Assembly (NCBI GenBank): GCA_918807975.1 | Contig: OU964932.1 | Location: 1,488,001-1,552,000, forward strand | DNA from: Aplidium turbinatum | Taxonomy: Eukaryota; Chordata; Ascidiacea; Aplousobranchia; Polyclinidae | Direction of reading: 5' to 3' | DNA: 64,000 bases | In this document: positions 47,140-57,917 of the stretch, piece after piece | Layout of the letters: the number at the start of each line of letters is the position of its first letter | Numbering within the stretch: position 1 is the stretch's first letter | Made by a program: the position numbers and the translations under genes | Notes under the pieces: model-generated | The model's input: only the letters and a program-made list of their open reading frames with translations | Databases searched by the model: none | What the model was told of the DNA's origin: nothing

Positions 47140-48041
47140 TTACTGAATAGCCAATAATTAAGAAAACTAAAACCTAAACAAAAATACACATGCAACAAAA
47201 AGAAAATAATGTAAACATTGCCAAAAATTCATTCTGCATTTATTCCAGTATAAGACACAGCATTTTGTACCAAATGTTTACTCATAAAGTCAAGATGCAA
47301 GTTGCACACAAATAATTTCAAAATCATATCGAAAAAGCAGGGTAGCTAAATTGTGTTTTTTAAAGTAGCTGCATGGGGACACACGTACTTGATTACAATA
47401 GCCAAGTGCAAACAAACACCTTACTTAACGCATGTTTTGTGTGCATATGCCCGTAGTCAAAAAATACCAGGAGAGCAACTGAAAGGTTATAATTGCACTA
47501 CTTTATTTACTGTGAAGGTATTTTTTAATAAAACCTTGTGAAATAAAATAAATGTACCGTACCACTTTTTTGATCTGAGTTAGGAGTTAGGAGAGCAATT
47601 TATACACCAGTGCAATTAATACTCGAATAAATACAGTAAAATGAACAAACAGGAGATTTTTCCTTGAAATAAATTCAATGGACATAACTTCCGCAAATGT
47701 TTTTGGTTTGTTAACATTAAAATATCCAGAATAGGCTATGCTACAAAAGAATCTGCTACAATATAAAATTTAATGAAATACACAAATTTTGAAACCTTGA
47801 TCATCATAAGGTCAGTGCTTCATAATGTGTAAGTAAATGCCAATAAATGCAAGCAAAACTTTATAGGACGGCGTGTATAATTACAGTCAATGGATAATTA
47901 GATATGTTACAGCCTCTGTTTTTGTTGTTAAAATCAAAAACAAACAATAGTCATCAAAGTTATTTAAATGTAGACTAAATCAGAAGTCAAATATGAAAAG
48001 ACAGCTACTTCAAACATGAGGATGTTATCAGCAATGCACTG
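47140..48041. other. Upstream flank of CCDC6
   Basis: Contains the presumed promoter and 5' UTR, but no TATA box, CpG-rich stretch or TE that I can name. Frames are short. Confidence 0.4.
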
Positions 48042-48049
48042 ACAAAACG

Positions 48050-48840
48050 GGTCCACGTCTTTTAGGCGCAGACAGTTATCGCCAGTCAGATAAGCGCACA
48101 CACTGTGGTGTCTGGATATTTAGGTGCGGAGCACTGTGGTGCCTGTTCATTTAGGTGCTATTCCTAGTAAAGTCTGCAGATTGTATCAGCTTGGCAGGTA
48201 GGGGATTGCTTTTCACACAAAATGTTATATTGAACAGAAAAATATGTTGTTTTGTTAATGCGCGTGTGGAGATGAGGTGCGAGACAATGCTCTACTACTC
48301 TTGATATTAGCACACCTCCACAGGGCATTTGCTATGCATCCTGAACACAGGTTGCAGCCACATGGAACCTTACTTAATCGGTTATCTTTCGCAATTACTT
48401 TTACTCGGAATGGATTGGTCGTGTGGCGAGTTTGTATGAGACAACACTCTACTACATCAATACATTTCTATAGGGCATATGAACCCTGGCTACAAGTTGC
48501 AAACATAATGGTGCGACTTTGCTCGTTCAAATAAATGTCGAACACGCGCATTAAAATACAATATATTTTTCTGTTCAATATAACATTTTGTGTGAAAAGC
48601 ATTGCGGGTTTAAGCAGCTTCACGCACGCAAGCCATGACCTATTTTTCTCTGTTCAATACAACATTTTGTGTGAAAAGCATTGCCCTACCTGCCAAGCTG
48701 ATACAATCTGCAGACTTTACTAGGAATAGCACCTAAATGAACGGGCGCCACAGCGCTCTGCACCTAAATATCTAGACGCCACAGTGTGTGCGCCTATTTG
48801 ACTGGCGCCTAACTGTCTGCGCCTAAAAGACTTGCTCCCA
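48050..48840. mobile_element. TTAGGCGC fold-back element, 791 bp
   Basis: GGTCCACGTCTTTTAGGCGC at the left and GCGCCTAAAAGACTTGCTCC at the right, with the spaced motif array in both arms. Flanks ACAAAACG / ACAAAACA (48042-48049, 48841-48848) are an 8-bp duplication with one change. The centre has the GCGAGACAATGCTCTACTAC-type blocks shared with 42500 and 55230. Non-coding. Confidence 0.88.
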
Positions 48841-49309
48841 ACAAAACAGTGCAATCCACAACAATTTACAGATTCCTTTCTAATAATCGCCACATACATA
48901 CACACAACCATTGTAACCAAAGCAACACAACAGGTTGTATTCCACATGACAATCTGCATGATCAGTTGATCACGTATTTTTAAAAATATAATGTTCAATT
49001 GTTCATGTACAAATTTTCCTTTGAAATGACTTCGACATTATTGGTGATTTATATTCAATATCTCCCCAGTCCCCATTCAACTTTATTAAGTCAAACTCCC
49101 ATAAAAATTACCACACATTCAACCACTTGCGATATTAGTGACATAACAGCCACTCGATTGCCTTTCCTTGCAGTAACAGATCATTTTCCATGTGGTGTTA
49201 GTTTTAAATTGATTTTAGAGCTAATTGGTTTACTGTACAAATCGTTAAATCCTTCTATTGTTATATAAAATTTAATCTTGCAAGTTGTCTTCTGGGAAAA
49301 AAAATTGGT

Positions 49310-49543
49310 GATGAAGGTAGAGTGTTCCAGAAAGAATGGACAAACTCATACCTTTTTGTCAAAATAAGTGATCAACCTGTATGTGTATGCCTTGTTTGTG
49401 GCAAACATGTACCAGCAAAAAAAAAAGTCAAATCTGGAGAGTCAATATGAATCCTGCCATGGTAACCTGAAAAAATTCACAGGGCAGGCTCAGCAGATAA
49501 GACTAATGTTCTTAAAAAAAGTCTCACCAAGAAGAAGAACTTT
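49310..49543 (+). mobile_element. hAT transposase N-terminus, BED-like
   Basis: WTNSYLFVKISDQPVCLVC, then a CHGNLKKFTGQAQQIRLMFLKK stretch. This is the zinc-finger-to-linker region of hAT transposases of the GTF2IRD2/SCAND3 type. One short frame break lies in the middle. The sequence is cut at 49551 by the next element and resumes at 51145. Confidence 0.6.
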
Positions 49544-49551
49544 CATCCATC

Positions 49552-51144
49552 CTGGTTTTTTTTTTCGGTCATTTATCGGTCATTGACCGATTTTTTAGCA
49601 AAATGTCCGAAAAAAATATAGTCAATTCGGTCAAAATGTCCGAAAAATATATAGTCAATTCGGGAGTTGCACGGTTGAGTTTTGCTGATAAACGTTGAAG
49701 AAAGTTTTCTCAGATAAAACACCACAATGTTTCTCAGCGAAACTTAATGTTGTAGCTCATAGGCGCCTAACTTTTTTTTTGGCCGTGGGGGCGAAAGCTT
49801 GTTTCATCAGCAGCAACGTAAATTCAGCAAAATGTCACGCAGATGGATGACATAATTATGTCGTCACACTAGGATTACTTTTATTGCCACACTCGGAGTT
49901 ATCGCTACGTTCGACCTACCGTTAATTATTATAAACAAAACTCGACCACTTCGGTTAAGCAAACACATGCCATGCGTCTGCGTAAACTAGCAGTTGATGG
50001 ACTGCGACTCTTTAAGCTAAGCACAACATAAAGTTTAGCAACGAGTTAGATTTATTACCATGAAACAAGAGACGAAAAGGTTTACTAAAAAGTAAAAGGT
50101 ATACTGTAAATGGAATGACAATGTCTTGAAAATGGAATGAAAATACTAACTTGATTATACGCTTGAAAATGTATATACCTGTTGAAAGTAAAATCATTCA
50201 CGTTTACATCAATTCAACAGCACGTCACCTTGAATAAATTTAGAAGTTGCTGACATCCGTAAACAGCCCTTGAAAAATAGTTACGGAGAGACGTTTGATT
50301 ATAGCTTCCTTTTCACAACAATATCGCAACTTATGACTGACCTGCTTCCAACTTTATGACTGACCTGTTTTCGTGTTGCAGATGAAACAAAATATGCGCA
50401 TATTCCCGCCTTTGATCAGGTTTCTATGGCAACGGTCGTGTGTGCACCATGCAGTTTGCGCGAGTCCGTTGTTGCGTTGATTATTCCGCATGTGCGCAAT
50501 GCGGTTTGTACCAGCCCTTGTTACGTTGGTAGGTGGTTACGTCGTGCCGAGACTTTAAGTTTATTTTCACAGCGAGTGGTTCACTGCCGCGACAGTTCAC
50601 TGCAGAGGTTTCGACTTTCGAAAGCAACATCGAGTCTGTTTGCAAGCGCATAAAGCTAAACGCACTCTCCGTCTACGTAGCAAATTATGTTGTTTTTGGG
50701 TACATTCAACATCTGATGACATTGAATCGACACAAAATGATAGATTTTTGCAATGTCGCAGGCAGCAAAGTCAGTCATTTTTACATTGATTCAATGTCTG
50801 CAGACGTTAAATCAATGTAAAAATGACAGATTTTGTCTGGTGTAGAATTGTAGCATCCTACTCGTTCTAGTGATTATTTATCGCGAAGCTGTTGCAATTT
50901 GCATTCAAAAAATGTTGTCCTGCTGCCGATCGCTAGTTCATCTATTGTTTTATGTATCAATACAGCATAAAAAGTTGGCGCCTATGTTGTAGCTAGTCAG
51001 AAAGTGCAAATTTTGGTTTGTATCAGCTACTTGAAAGGAAATATTTTCCTCAGAAAAAATGACCGAAATAAATAAAAAATGACAGAATTTTCTCAAGTCA
51101 TTTCGGACAAATGACCGAAAAAAGTCAGCGAAAAAAAAACCCAG
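49552..51144. mobile_element. hAT-like element, CTGG(T)n TTCGGTC ends
   Basis: CTGGTTTTTTTTTTCGGTC and GACCGAAAAAAGTCAGCG...CCCAG ends. The duplication CATCCATC (49544-49551, 51145-51152) is a perfect 8 bp. Subterminal TCGGTCATT/AATGACCGA motifs repeat. It contains the hAT at 49758-50986. Non-autonomous. Confidence 0.82.
49758..50986. mobile_element. Non-autonomous hAT, CATAGGCGCC family, copy 3
   Basis: CATAGGCGCCTAAC...GGCGCCTATG with the 8-bp duplication TTGTAGCT (49750-49757, 50987-50994). It lacks the 1.5-kb insertion of copy 2, so it shows the ancestral layout. It includes two halves of a CTGCAG-centred palindrome near 50780-50810. Confidence 0.92.
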
Positions 51145-51424
51145 CATCCATCTCACTGAGAGTTCTTCCTCTCATTAAATATAAAACCACTTGTGTGCTT
51201 TGGGTATTTTTATACAAATTTTTAAAGCAAAAAATTATTTGGCCTGCCCAAAATGTTGTGCAGTTTATATGACCCGCAGTATTATGTAGGTTTCCCAATC
51301 TCTGATATAGACTTAGTGGTGCGGTTTTAATAGTGAAAATAAATACATTAGATCAGGGTTTTCCAAACTTTTTTAGAGCGCTCCATTGAACAACAAACAG
51401 AGTACGGTATCAAAACTCCTCTCA

Positions 51425-53790
51425 ACAAAAAAGTACTGTATTTTACGGACCATAAGGCACAATTTAAATCCTTTTTTTCCTTATAAATTGATCGTGCGCC
51501 TGATAAGCCGGTGCGCCTAATGTATTGATCAAGTAGTACTTTATTGCCTACACTCAAAACCAGTACCGATACTATTATTATATAAATAAACCACCGTCTT
51601 ACACAATAAACTACGATAAAAGCAACCAGGGCTGCGATTTTTGCCTTTTTTGGTGACGAGGTCACTCGACACGCGCCATCACTATTCGACAAACGCCGTG
51701 CCTTACAAAAAAAAAAGGAAAATAAAAAGGTAAAAAAAAACTGAGAGAGGACTAATCGTCGTCAGGTCGAGAAACAATCGGGGGGGGGGGGCATCACGTG
51801 ATGCAATCATAAGAGTGCTGACTTACGTAAACTTTCTTGCGCCAGGTACTTCAAAGCAAGGTCTAAATGTGACGCTTCACACGAGAAACTCCCAAGGTGT
51901 CAGCGCAGCCATTTTGAACACTGCGGGAGAATGCTTTGATCGAAGTTCCAATGCCTGGCATCAAACATTTCGCCACACACGTTTTGTGCTATTCGACACA
52001 GCGGGTTTCTTTTATAGATAAAATAACCGAAATAGGCTACTTTATTTGTCAACGTGTTTGCAAGTTTGTATTTATGTCTGACTTATGCACTTGTTGTTCC
52101 AAGCTTGCAGAAATGTTTTGCAATGTGAATAAGGAATAGTAGACAGATAAACACGGTTGCAACTTGACTTCCATCCACTAAAAGGTTTTCTGTGATTACG
52201 TAATGGGCGATTTTGCATTCACAAAAGCACACAACCCAGCTGGCAAAACCCGTCGTTTTTACATTGATTCAACGTCTGCAGACGTTGAATCGAAAAAACG
52301 AGAAGCGAAAAATATACTAGAGTAGTCTATCACGAGTCACGACCTCACTGTTTGATTTGTAGTGATGTACCAAAAGTAGCGATACGCACGCTTTTACGTT
52401 AAATAACTCAGGGGGAAAAGTAAGTTAATTTTGGGTTGATTCAACGTTCGAGTCAGCACAAATCTACTTAATTTTCCTGGCGGGTTACATTGCGTACCCA
52501 AATAGCAAAAATCATCATTTTTGCATTGATTCAATGTCTACAGACATGAAGTCAATGCAAAAATAACGAATTTTGCTGCCTGCGTAACAATGCCCAAGAA
52601 GAAATTTACGTTTGTTTTACATTAATTCGACATCTAGCGAGTTTGAATTATCATAAAATAACGTTAATTGTTCAACCAGGTACCGGTAACAAATTAATAT
52701 CTCACTGCGAGATGATTGCCTCGATTTACGTTTACACTAACATAATTTCGGCACAATTGAGATACCGCGAGCAAACACGAGTCTGTTTGATAAAGAACTA
52801 GCTGTCAGAATCGGAATCATAAGACGCTGTATGGGAGGATGAGGTTGTCGCGTCATCACTGAAATACTTGAAGACGCAAAACTGCCCGTTCATGAACGCG
52901 CAATGCCATTTGATCAGAATCATTATTTTTCTTTTCTGCCGAAGAACCATTTATCTAATTTCGTATTACTTTTTTAACTTGACCCCGTAGCTTTTCTAAT
53001 TCCAATTTGTTTCCGTCATAAAGTTCTTTACAAATTTTGCAAAATACCACACTAATAGCAGGTAAATTCCACTTTTTAACTGTATCTTCTTTCACCATAA
53101 TTTATATTCGCAACGACATCGGTAAACAATAAGCATTCGATGAAAGAATAACATTTGCGTAACAATTAAGCCAGTATTCGTAAGGTGGCAAACTTTTTAC
53201 AGTTCACAAGAGCATTGTCGGCGCATAAAATAACTTGCGTGCTCTGGGCTACCGCCGTGTGACACGCAATGAAGAAGCGCATAAAATTTCGTTTGATTAA
53301 ACATTAAAGCATACGGCAATTGTCGCAGCAATCTAAGGTGTGTTGATTTGGCGACGGCAATGTTTTTTGCCGTCGTAGATGGAATCACTCAACCAGCGTG
53401 CGATTAAAAGCAGTAAGTGACTCTGATACCACAACTTGTGCGGTAACTCGCGGCCAAACGCTTATAATCTGACTCTTGTGACGTCATATTACTATTCGAC
53501 AAACAAGCGTAGAATTTTTGGTCGTTCGACAAGAAAGAAAAAATCGCAGCCCTGAAAGCAACTAGCAACTGTGATATTCACTAGGCCCATTTTTTCTTTT
53601 GCTCATTGTACTATTGTGACTTGCTTACATTTATTACGCAACAAGTAAACTGTGATATTCACTGAAATACTCACTAGCTTTATACGCTAACCCACACTCC
53701 TTAAAATATGTTGTGTTCTATAGCCCAGTGCGCCTTATGTATAAACAAAAAACTAATGAAAGCAATTTATTGACAGTGCGCCTTATAATT
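51425..53790. mobile_element. GCGCCTTATA element, split and right-truncated
   Basis: TTTTACGGACCATAAGGC, TGCGCCTGATAAGCCGGTGC and GTGCGCCTAATGTATTGATC at the left, and GTGCGCCTTATGTATAAAC plus GTGCGCCTTATAATT at the right in inverse order. Its right end is cut by a TTCGG fold-back element. It holds the hAT at 51627-53554. Another hAT-like end (CAGGGTTTTCCAAACTTTTT) lies just outside at 51355. Confidence 0.65.
51627..53554. mobile_element. hAT-like element, CAGGGCTGCGATTTTT ends
   Basis: CAGGGCTGCGATTTTTGCC and AAAAAATCGCAGCCCTG ends. The duplication AAAGCAAC (51619-51626, 53555-53562) is a perfect 8 bp. Interior 52300-52900 is nearly the same as 62448-62890 in a hAT with different ends. An 80-bp CTACAG-centred palindrome sits at 52498-52585 and is missing from the sister. 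Short frames only. Confidence 0.9.
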
Positions 53791-53935
53791 GGGTCTGCTA
53801 CTATTCGGCTAGTCCGATTCGGCTATTTCCCTTTTCGGCTACAGCCCGATTCGGCTAGTCCGATTGGGCTAGTTCCCTATTTGGCTACAGTCTTTATCAG
53901 TTAGTTCCCTATTCGGCAATTTTTTGAAAATCAAA
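53791..53935. mobile_element. TTCGGCTAG fold-back end
   Basis: GGGTCTGCTACTATTCGGCT followed by several GATTCGGCTAGTC / TTCGGCTA motifs. This is the left end of the 9-bp-TSD family with a diverged unit (GGCTAG for GGCGAG). The right end is not seen before 54716. Confidence 0.7.
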
Positions 53936-53939
53936 CGAT

Positions 53940-54190
53940 AATCCTTCTGTAATCCAACAAAATCCTTCTGTAAATCCAATGACGCCTTCTGTTTATTTAG
54001 AGAATTTTGTATTTTATTCCACAATATGGTTTCTTTTGCATTCCGACAAAGAAAAACAAATTGAAATGAAATTTAGCGAAAAATGTTTGAACTATTAAAT
54101 TGAACTGTTTGCTCACATAAAATCGACAACGATGCCTTCTGTTTATTTAGAGAATGTTGTATTTTATTCCACAATATATTTTCTTTTATA
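53940..54190. repeat. CCTTCTGTTTATTTAGAGAA repeats
   Basis: Two copies, about 140 bp apart (53985 and 54130), of CCTTCTGTTTATTTAGAGAA followed by TTTTATTCCACAATAT. Non-coding filler of the preceding element. Confidence 0.55.
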
Positions 54191-54510
54191 TTTGAAATAA
54201 TTGAAGCTTTAGATGAGTGGGGTTTACACCTAACCACTGAGATCTTAAATCATATTTATGACACTGGAAACATCTCTAGTGATATGGTACGTTCCATATT
54301 CATAACTTTACCAAAGAAAACCGGAGCAACAGAATGCTCACTCCACAGAACAATTAGCCTTGTGAATCACTTAACAAAGATCTTACTCCGAATCATGATG
54401 ATGAGATTGAGACCAAAACTAAAATCGGAAATTTCAACAGCACAGTTTGGAATTGTTCAAAACAAAGAGACCACAAAAGGAATTTTTACATTAAAAATGA
54501 TAACAGAGTA
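54191..54510 (+). mobile_element. LINE reverse transcriptase fragment, RTE-like
   Basis: FEIIEALDEWGLHLTTEI, IYDTGNISSDMVRSIF, LPKKTGATECSLHRTISLVN, HLTKILLRIMMMRLRPKL and AQFGIVQNKETTKGIF. It is the finger/palm start of RTE/craniofacial-type LINEs, in one frame for about 107 codons. It stops before the catalytic FxDD. The clade matches the C-terminal piece at 24203. Confidence 0.82.
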
Positions 54511-54525
54511 TGTCCGATTCTTCTG

Positions 54526-54635
54526 TGTATTTAGAGAATTTTGTATTTAGAGAATTTTGTATTTTTGAAGACTTTTGTATTTTTGAAGAGAATTTTGAGA
54601 ATTTTGTATTTAGAGAATTTTGTATTTTTGAAGAC
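54526..54635 (+). repeat. TTAGAGAATTTTGTATT tandem repeat
   Basis: Five to six imperfect copies of AGAGAATTTTGTATTT and TTTTGAAGA joined at the end of the LINE fragment. Confidence 0.75.
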
Positions 54636-54715
54636 CGATACTATTGAAGCTCTCATGCGCAATACGCAATTACGCATATGCATGAACAGCCCCGACTGCG
54701 CCACTCACAACCCCA

Positions 54716-55567
54716 GGGAGCAAGTCTTTTAGGCGCAGACAGTTAGGCGCTGGTCAAATAGGCACACAGCCGCACACACTGTGGCGTCTGGATATTTAAG
54801 TGTGGAGCACTGTGGCGCCCATTCATTTAGGTGCTATTTCTAGTAAAGTCTGCAGATTGTATCAGCTTGGCAGGTAGAGCAATGCTTTTCACACAAAATG
54901 CTATATTGAACAAAAAATATGTTGTATTTCAATGCGCGTGCTCGATATTTATTTGTTGTTAGTCCAGGTTTGCGTCGGCAAAAACCTTATCAATAAATTA
55001 TTCAAGTTTAAGAACATGACTGAGTTCACTTTTAGTGAGTCAAATAATAACTACACTAAACATCAGTAAAAAATATACCATAGCCTATATTAAGCGGGTG
55101 TAGGCTTGAGTGAAGAGTAACTTAGTTTTCCGTCAAAACCCCGACTAGGTTTAATAACGAGCTAAGTCGCACCATTATGCTTGCAACTTGTAGCCAGGGT
55201 TCATACGCCTATAGAAATGTATTCATATAGTAGAGCGTTGTCTCATACGTACCCGCCACACGACCAATCCATCCTGAGTAGAAGTAATTGCGAAGGTTCC
55301 ATTTGGCTGCAACCTGTGTTCAGGATGCATAGCAAATGTCCTGTGGAGATGTGTTTTTTGTTTCAAAACATGTTTTTTTGTTCAATATAACATTTTGTGT
55401 GCAAAGCATTGCTTTACCTACCAAGCTGATACAGTCTGCAGACTTTACTAGGAATAGCACCTAAATGAACGGGCGCCACAGCGCTCTGCACCTAAATATC
55501 CAGATGCCACAGTGTGCGCGCCTATTTGACCAGCGCCTAACTGTCTGCGCCTAAAAGACGTGGACCG
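54716..55567. mobile_element. TTAGGCGC fold-back element, 852 bp
   Basis: GGGAGCAAGTCTTTTAGGCG at the left, CGCCTAAAAGACGTGGACC at the right, the opposite orientation to the 48050 copy. The 8-bp duplication CAACCCCA is at 54708-54715 and 55568-55575. The interior shares GAGACAACGCTCTACTA and CACAGGTTGCAGCC-type blocks with other copies. Confidence 0.9.
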
Positions 55568-55727
55568 CAACCCCAAGCCTGCCGTGATCTCGTGGAATAC
55601 TGATAATATTTTGGAGAGGCGACCACATCACGGAAAAAGCAACAAATAATTGTGCTTTTTCTAATGGTTTGTTTAGTCTTTATGTCATTTCACTCACATG
55701 ACATGCAGAAATAAACCTTAAGAAAAA

Positions 55728-56570
55728 GGATGCAACCTAGTTCGTACCCTGAACAGTTCGTACCCTCAGTTCGTACCCTGAAAAGATCGAGAGAAAACAT
55801 TAAAAAAAGCGGAAGTCGCTGATCGCAGTTTCCGCAAACATTTTAAAATTTTCCCCCTGAAAAGATAGCACAAAGCCGAAGTCGCTGATCGCAGTTTCCG
55901 CTAACCTTAACCGTAACCCTATCCTAACGCTAACCCTCGCTCATCGCAGTTTCCGCAAACATTTTTCCGCAGTTTCCGCTAACCCTAACCATAGACTAAT
56001 CTATGCTCTAACCCTAACCTTCGCTGATCGCAGTTTCCGCAAACATTTTTTCATAGTTTCCGCTAACCCTTACCCTAACTCTAAGTCTCTAACCATAGAG
56101 TAATCTATGCTCTAACCCTAATCCTCGCTGATCGCAGTTTCCGCAAACATTGTTTTGCAATTTCCGCTAACTGCAGTTTCCGCTAACCCTTACCTTAACC
56201 ATAGAGTAATCTATGCTCTAACCCTCGCTGATCGCAGTTTCCGCAAACATTTTTTCGTAGTTTTGCAGTTTCCGTTAACTGCAGTTCCCGGTAACCTTTA
56301 CCCTAACCATAGAGTAATCTATGCTCTAACCCTCGCTGATTGCAGTTTCCCCAAATATTTTTCCGCTGTTTTATTTTTCCGCAGTTTCCGATAACCCCAA
56401 CCCTCGAGTTTGTTTGCGGAAGCTCCGATCAGCGAGTTCGGCTTTGTGTTATGAAACTGCGATCAGCGACTTCGGCTTTTTTTAATTTTTTCTCTCGATC
56501 TTTTCAGGGTACGAACTGAGGGTACGAACTGAGGGTACGAACTGTTCAGGGTACGAACTAGGTTGCACCC
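55728..56570. mobile_element. GTTCGTACCCTGA fold-back element
   Basis: GGATGCAACCTAGTTCGTAC and its inverse at the right, with three or four GTTCGTACCCTGA units in each end. The target duplication AAGAAAAA is at 55720-55727 and 56571-56578, and the empty site is visible in the relative at 29505. The centre is a minisatellite (55877-56400). Confidence 0.88.
55877..56400. repeat. Minisatellite with telomere-like CCCTAA runs
   Basis: Five to six units of about 60-100 bp, each with CGCTGATCGCAGTTTCCGC, AAACATTTTT, CGCTAACCCTAACC and AGAGTAATCTATGCTCT (a 17-bp hairpin). It fills the fold-back element. Confidence 0.85.
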
Positions 56571-56949
56571 AAGAAAAAAAGCCTAGTAAAACTTTGCACA
56601 GCAGAAAATAGTAGCATTAGTGTTTGTAGAAGTTTTCCGACTCGTGCCCAGAGCATTGTGACGCAAGAAACCACACGACCTCCTAAGGTATACAGCGCTT
56701 TGACTCTTCAAGCACACGTCGTTGGTCTGATGAAAGCCTTTCAGAGGGACTTTGCCAAAATCTTAAAAAGCCTTCTAAACCGTAACTTTAGTTCTCAAAT
56801 GGGAAAGAATTATCAAGATAAAATGATTAAGCATGACGATCGACGTTAAAACTGGTATGTCCGCCGTGAGACTTAATTTGTCCGCCGAGATAACTGCTCA
56901 GACCGGATACATTTGTCCGCCGTCAACAAAAACGAATTTCGAGGCCTGG

Positions 56950-57436
56950 TCTCCACATCTAACTATGTCAAGCATAGGCGCTAGGGTGTTGCAGGCCCTC
57001 TCGAATTTTGCTTAATTCATAAATTTTCATCGACGTTTACCTCCACCGCCAAGGCCATTTTGAGGCCCACTTTTTGCATTTTGTCATGTTTTTTTGCCAC
57101 TAGAGGGCAGTGTATAAGTTTTGCAATACTGGGGGTATATTTAAAAGATACTCTATGATGTTCTGAATAATGTTTAAAAAAAATTAGAGAAATGGAATAA
57201 GTATATCCAAAAATATTCAAGTTTTGTCACTAACTTTTTGCACAATACTGCCCCTAGTGATGAAAAGAAAAATTAAAATATCTTAAAAACTACTCGTTAT
57301 ATTGTTATGGAACTTGCATGCACCCCCCCATTTTCATGGGTAAGGAGTTTGATTTTAGCAATATTTTTGCAAAATATTACCACTAAAGGGCGGTAATTCT
57401 AATTTTGAACTATTTTTCTGTAAAAAGGTGATATTG
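56950..57436. other. Intergenic, nothing recognised
   Basis: AT-rich. CACTAGAGGGCAGTGTA-type phrases recur loosely (57100, 57250, 57390), but no structure was resolved. Confidence 0.4.
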
Positions 57437-57917
57437 CATGGCGATCTATACTACTGGCCTTCCCAACGTGGCAACAGCCAAACAATGTGGGGGCCTATTA
57501 AGTTTTGGCAACTAACAGGTATTAGGCGTAAAAAAGGCGTCTTTGCATGAATTATTACTAAAATCAAATACTTCTGGATTAGAAAACGAATTTTTTAACA
57601 TACGGTACTGAGTGTTTTGAAAGTTGGGTCACTCTTGATTTCGTGTACCTTGATTCTGTTGATATTTTGATTCTCATGGTATTCTTAACATGTAGCTATT
57701 GTCCTGCTTTCTTGCCACTTATTTAATAATATTACATCTTAATTACGTTTTGGCACTGTATTAACAATTTTTAGGCTAAAAAACATTGCTTGAGCAATGA
57801 AAATCGCTGATTATATGTTGTAACACTTATCTCAAGCGGTAAATTGAAATTTCGTATAGGCCCCCACATTATTTGGCTGTTGCCACGTTGGGATGGCCAG
57901 TAGTATAGATCACCATG
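57437..57917. mobile_element. CATGGCGATC MITE, 481 bp
   Basis: CATGGCGATCTATACTACTG and inverse. The 8-bp duplication TGATATTG (57429-57436, 57918-57925) is perfect. The ends CTGGCC..CCCAACGTGG pair. The same family as 40275. Probably hAT-type. Confidence 0.9.

Larger units (their letters stand above)
55580..56947. mobile_element. CAGGCYT hAT-like copy, left end unclear
   Basis: Collinear with 29460-29907 (AAACTTTGCACAGCAGAAAA, GACTCGTGCCCAGAGC, CAACAAAAACGAATTTC). It ends GAGGCCTG. It is split by the fold-back element at 55728-56570. Confidence 0.65.

Noticed and set aside
56155-56394. 79-codon frame with FPLTAV repeats
   Set aside because: A by-product of the CGCAGTTTCCGC minisatellite.
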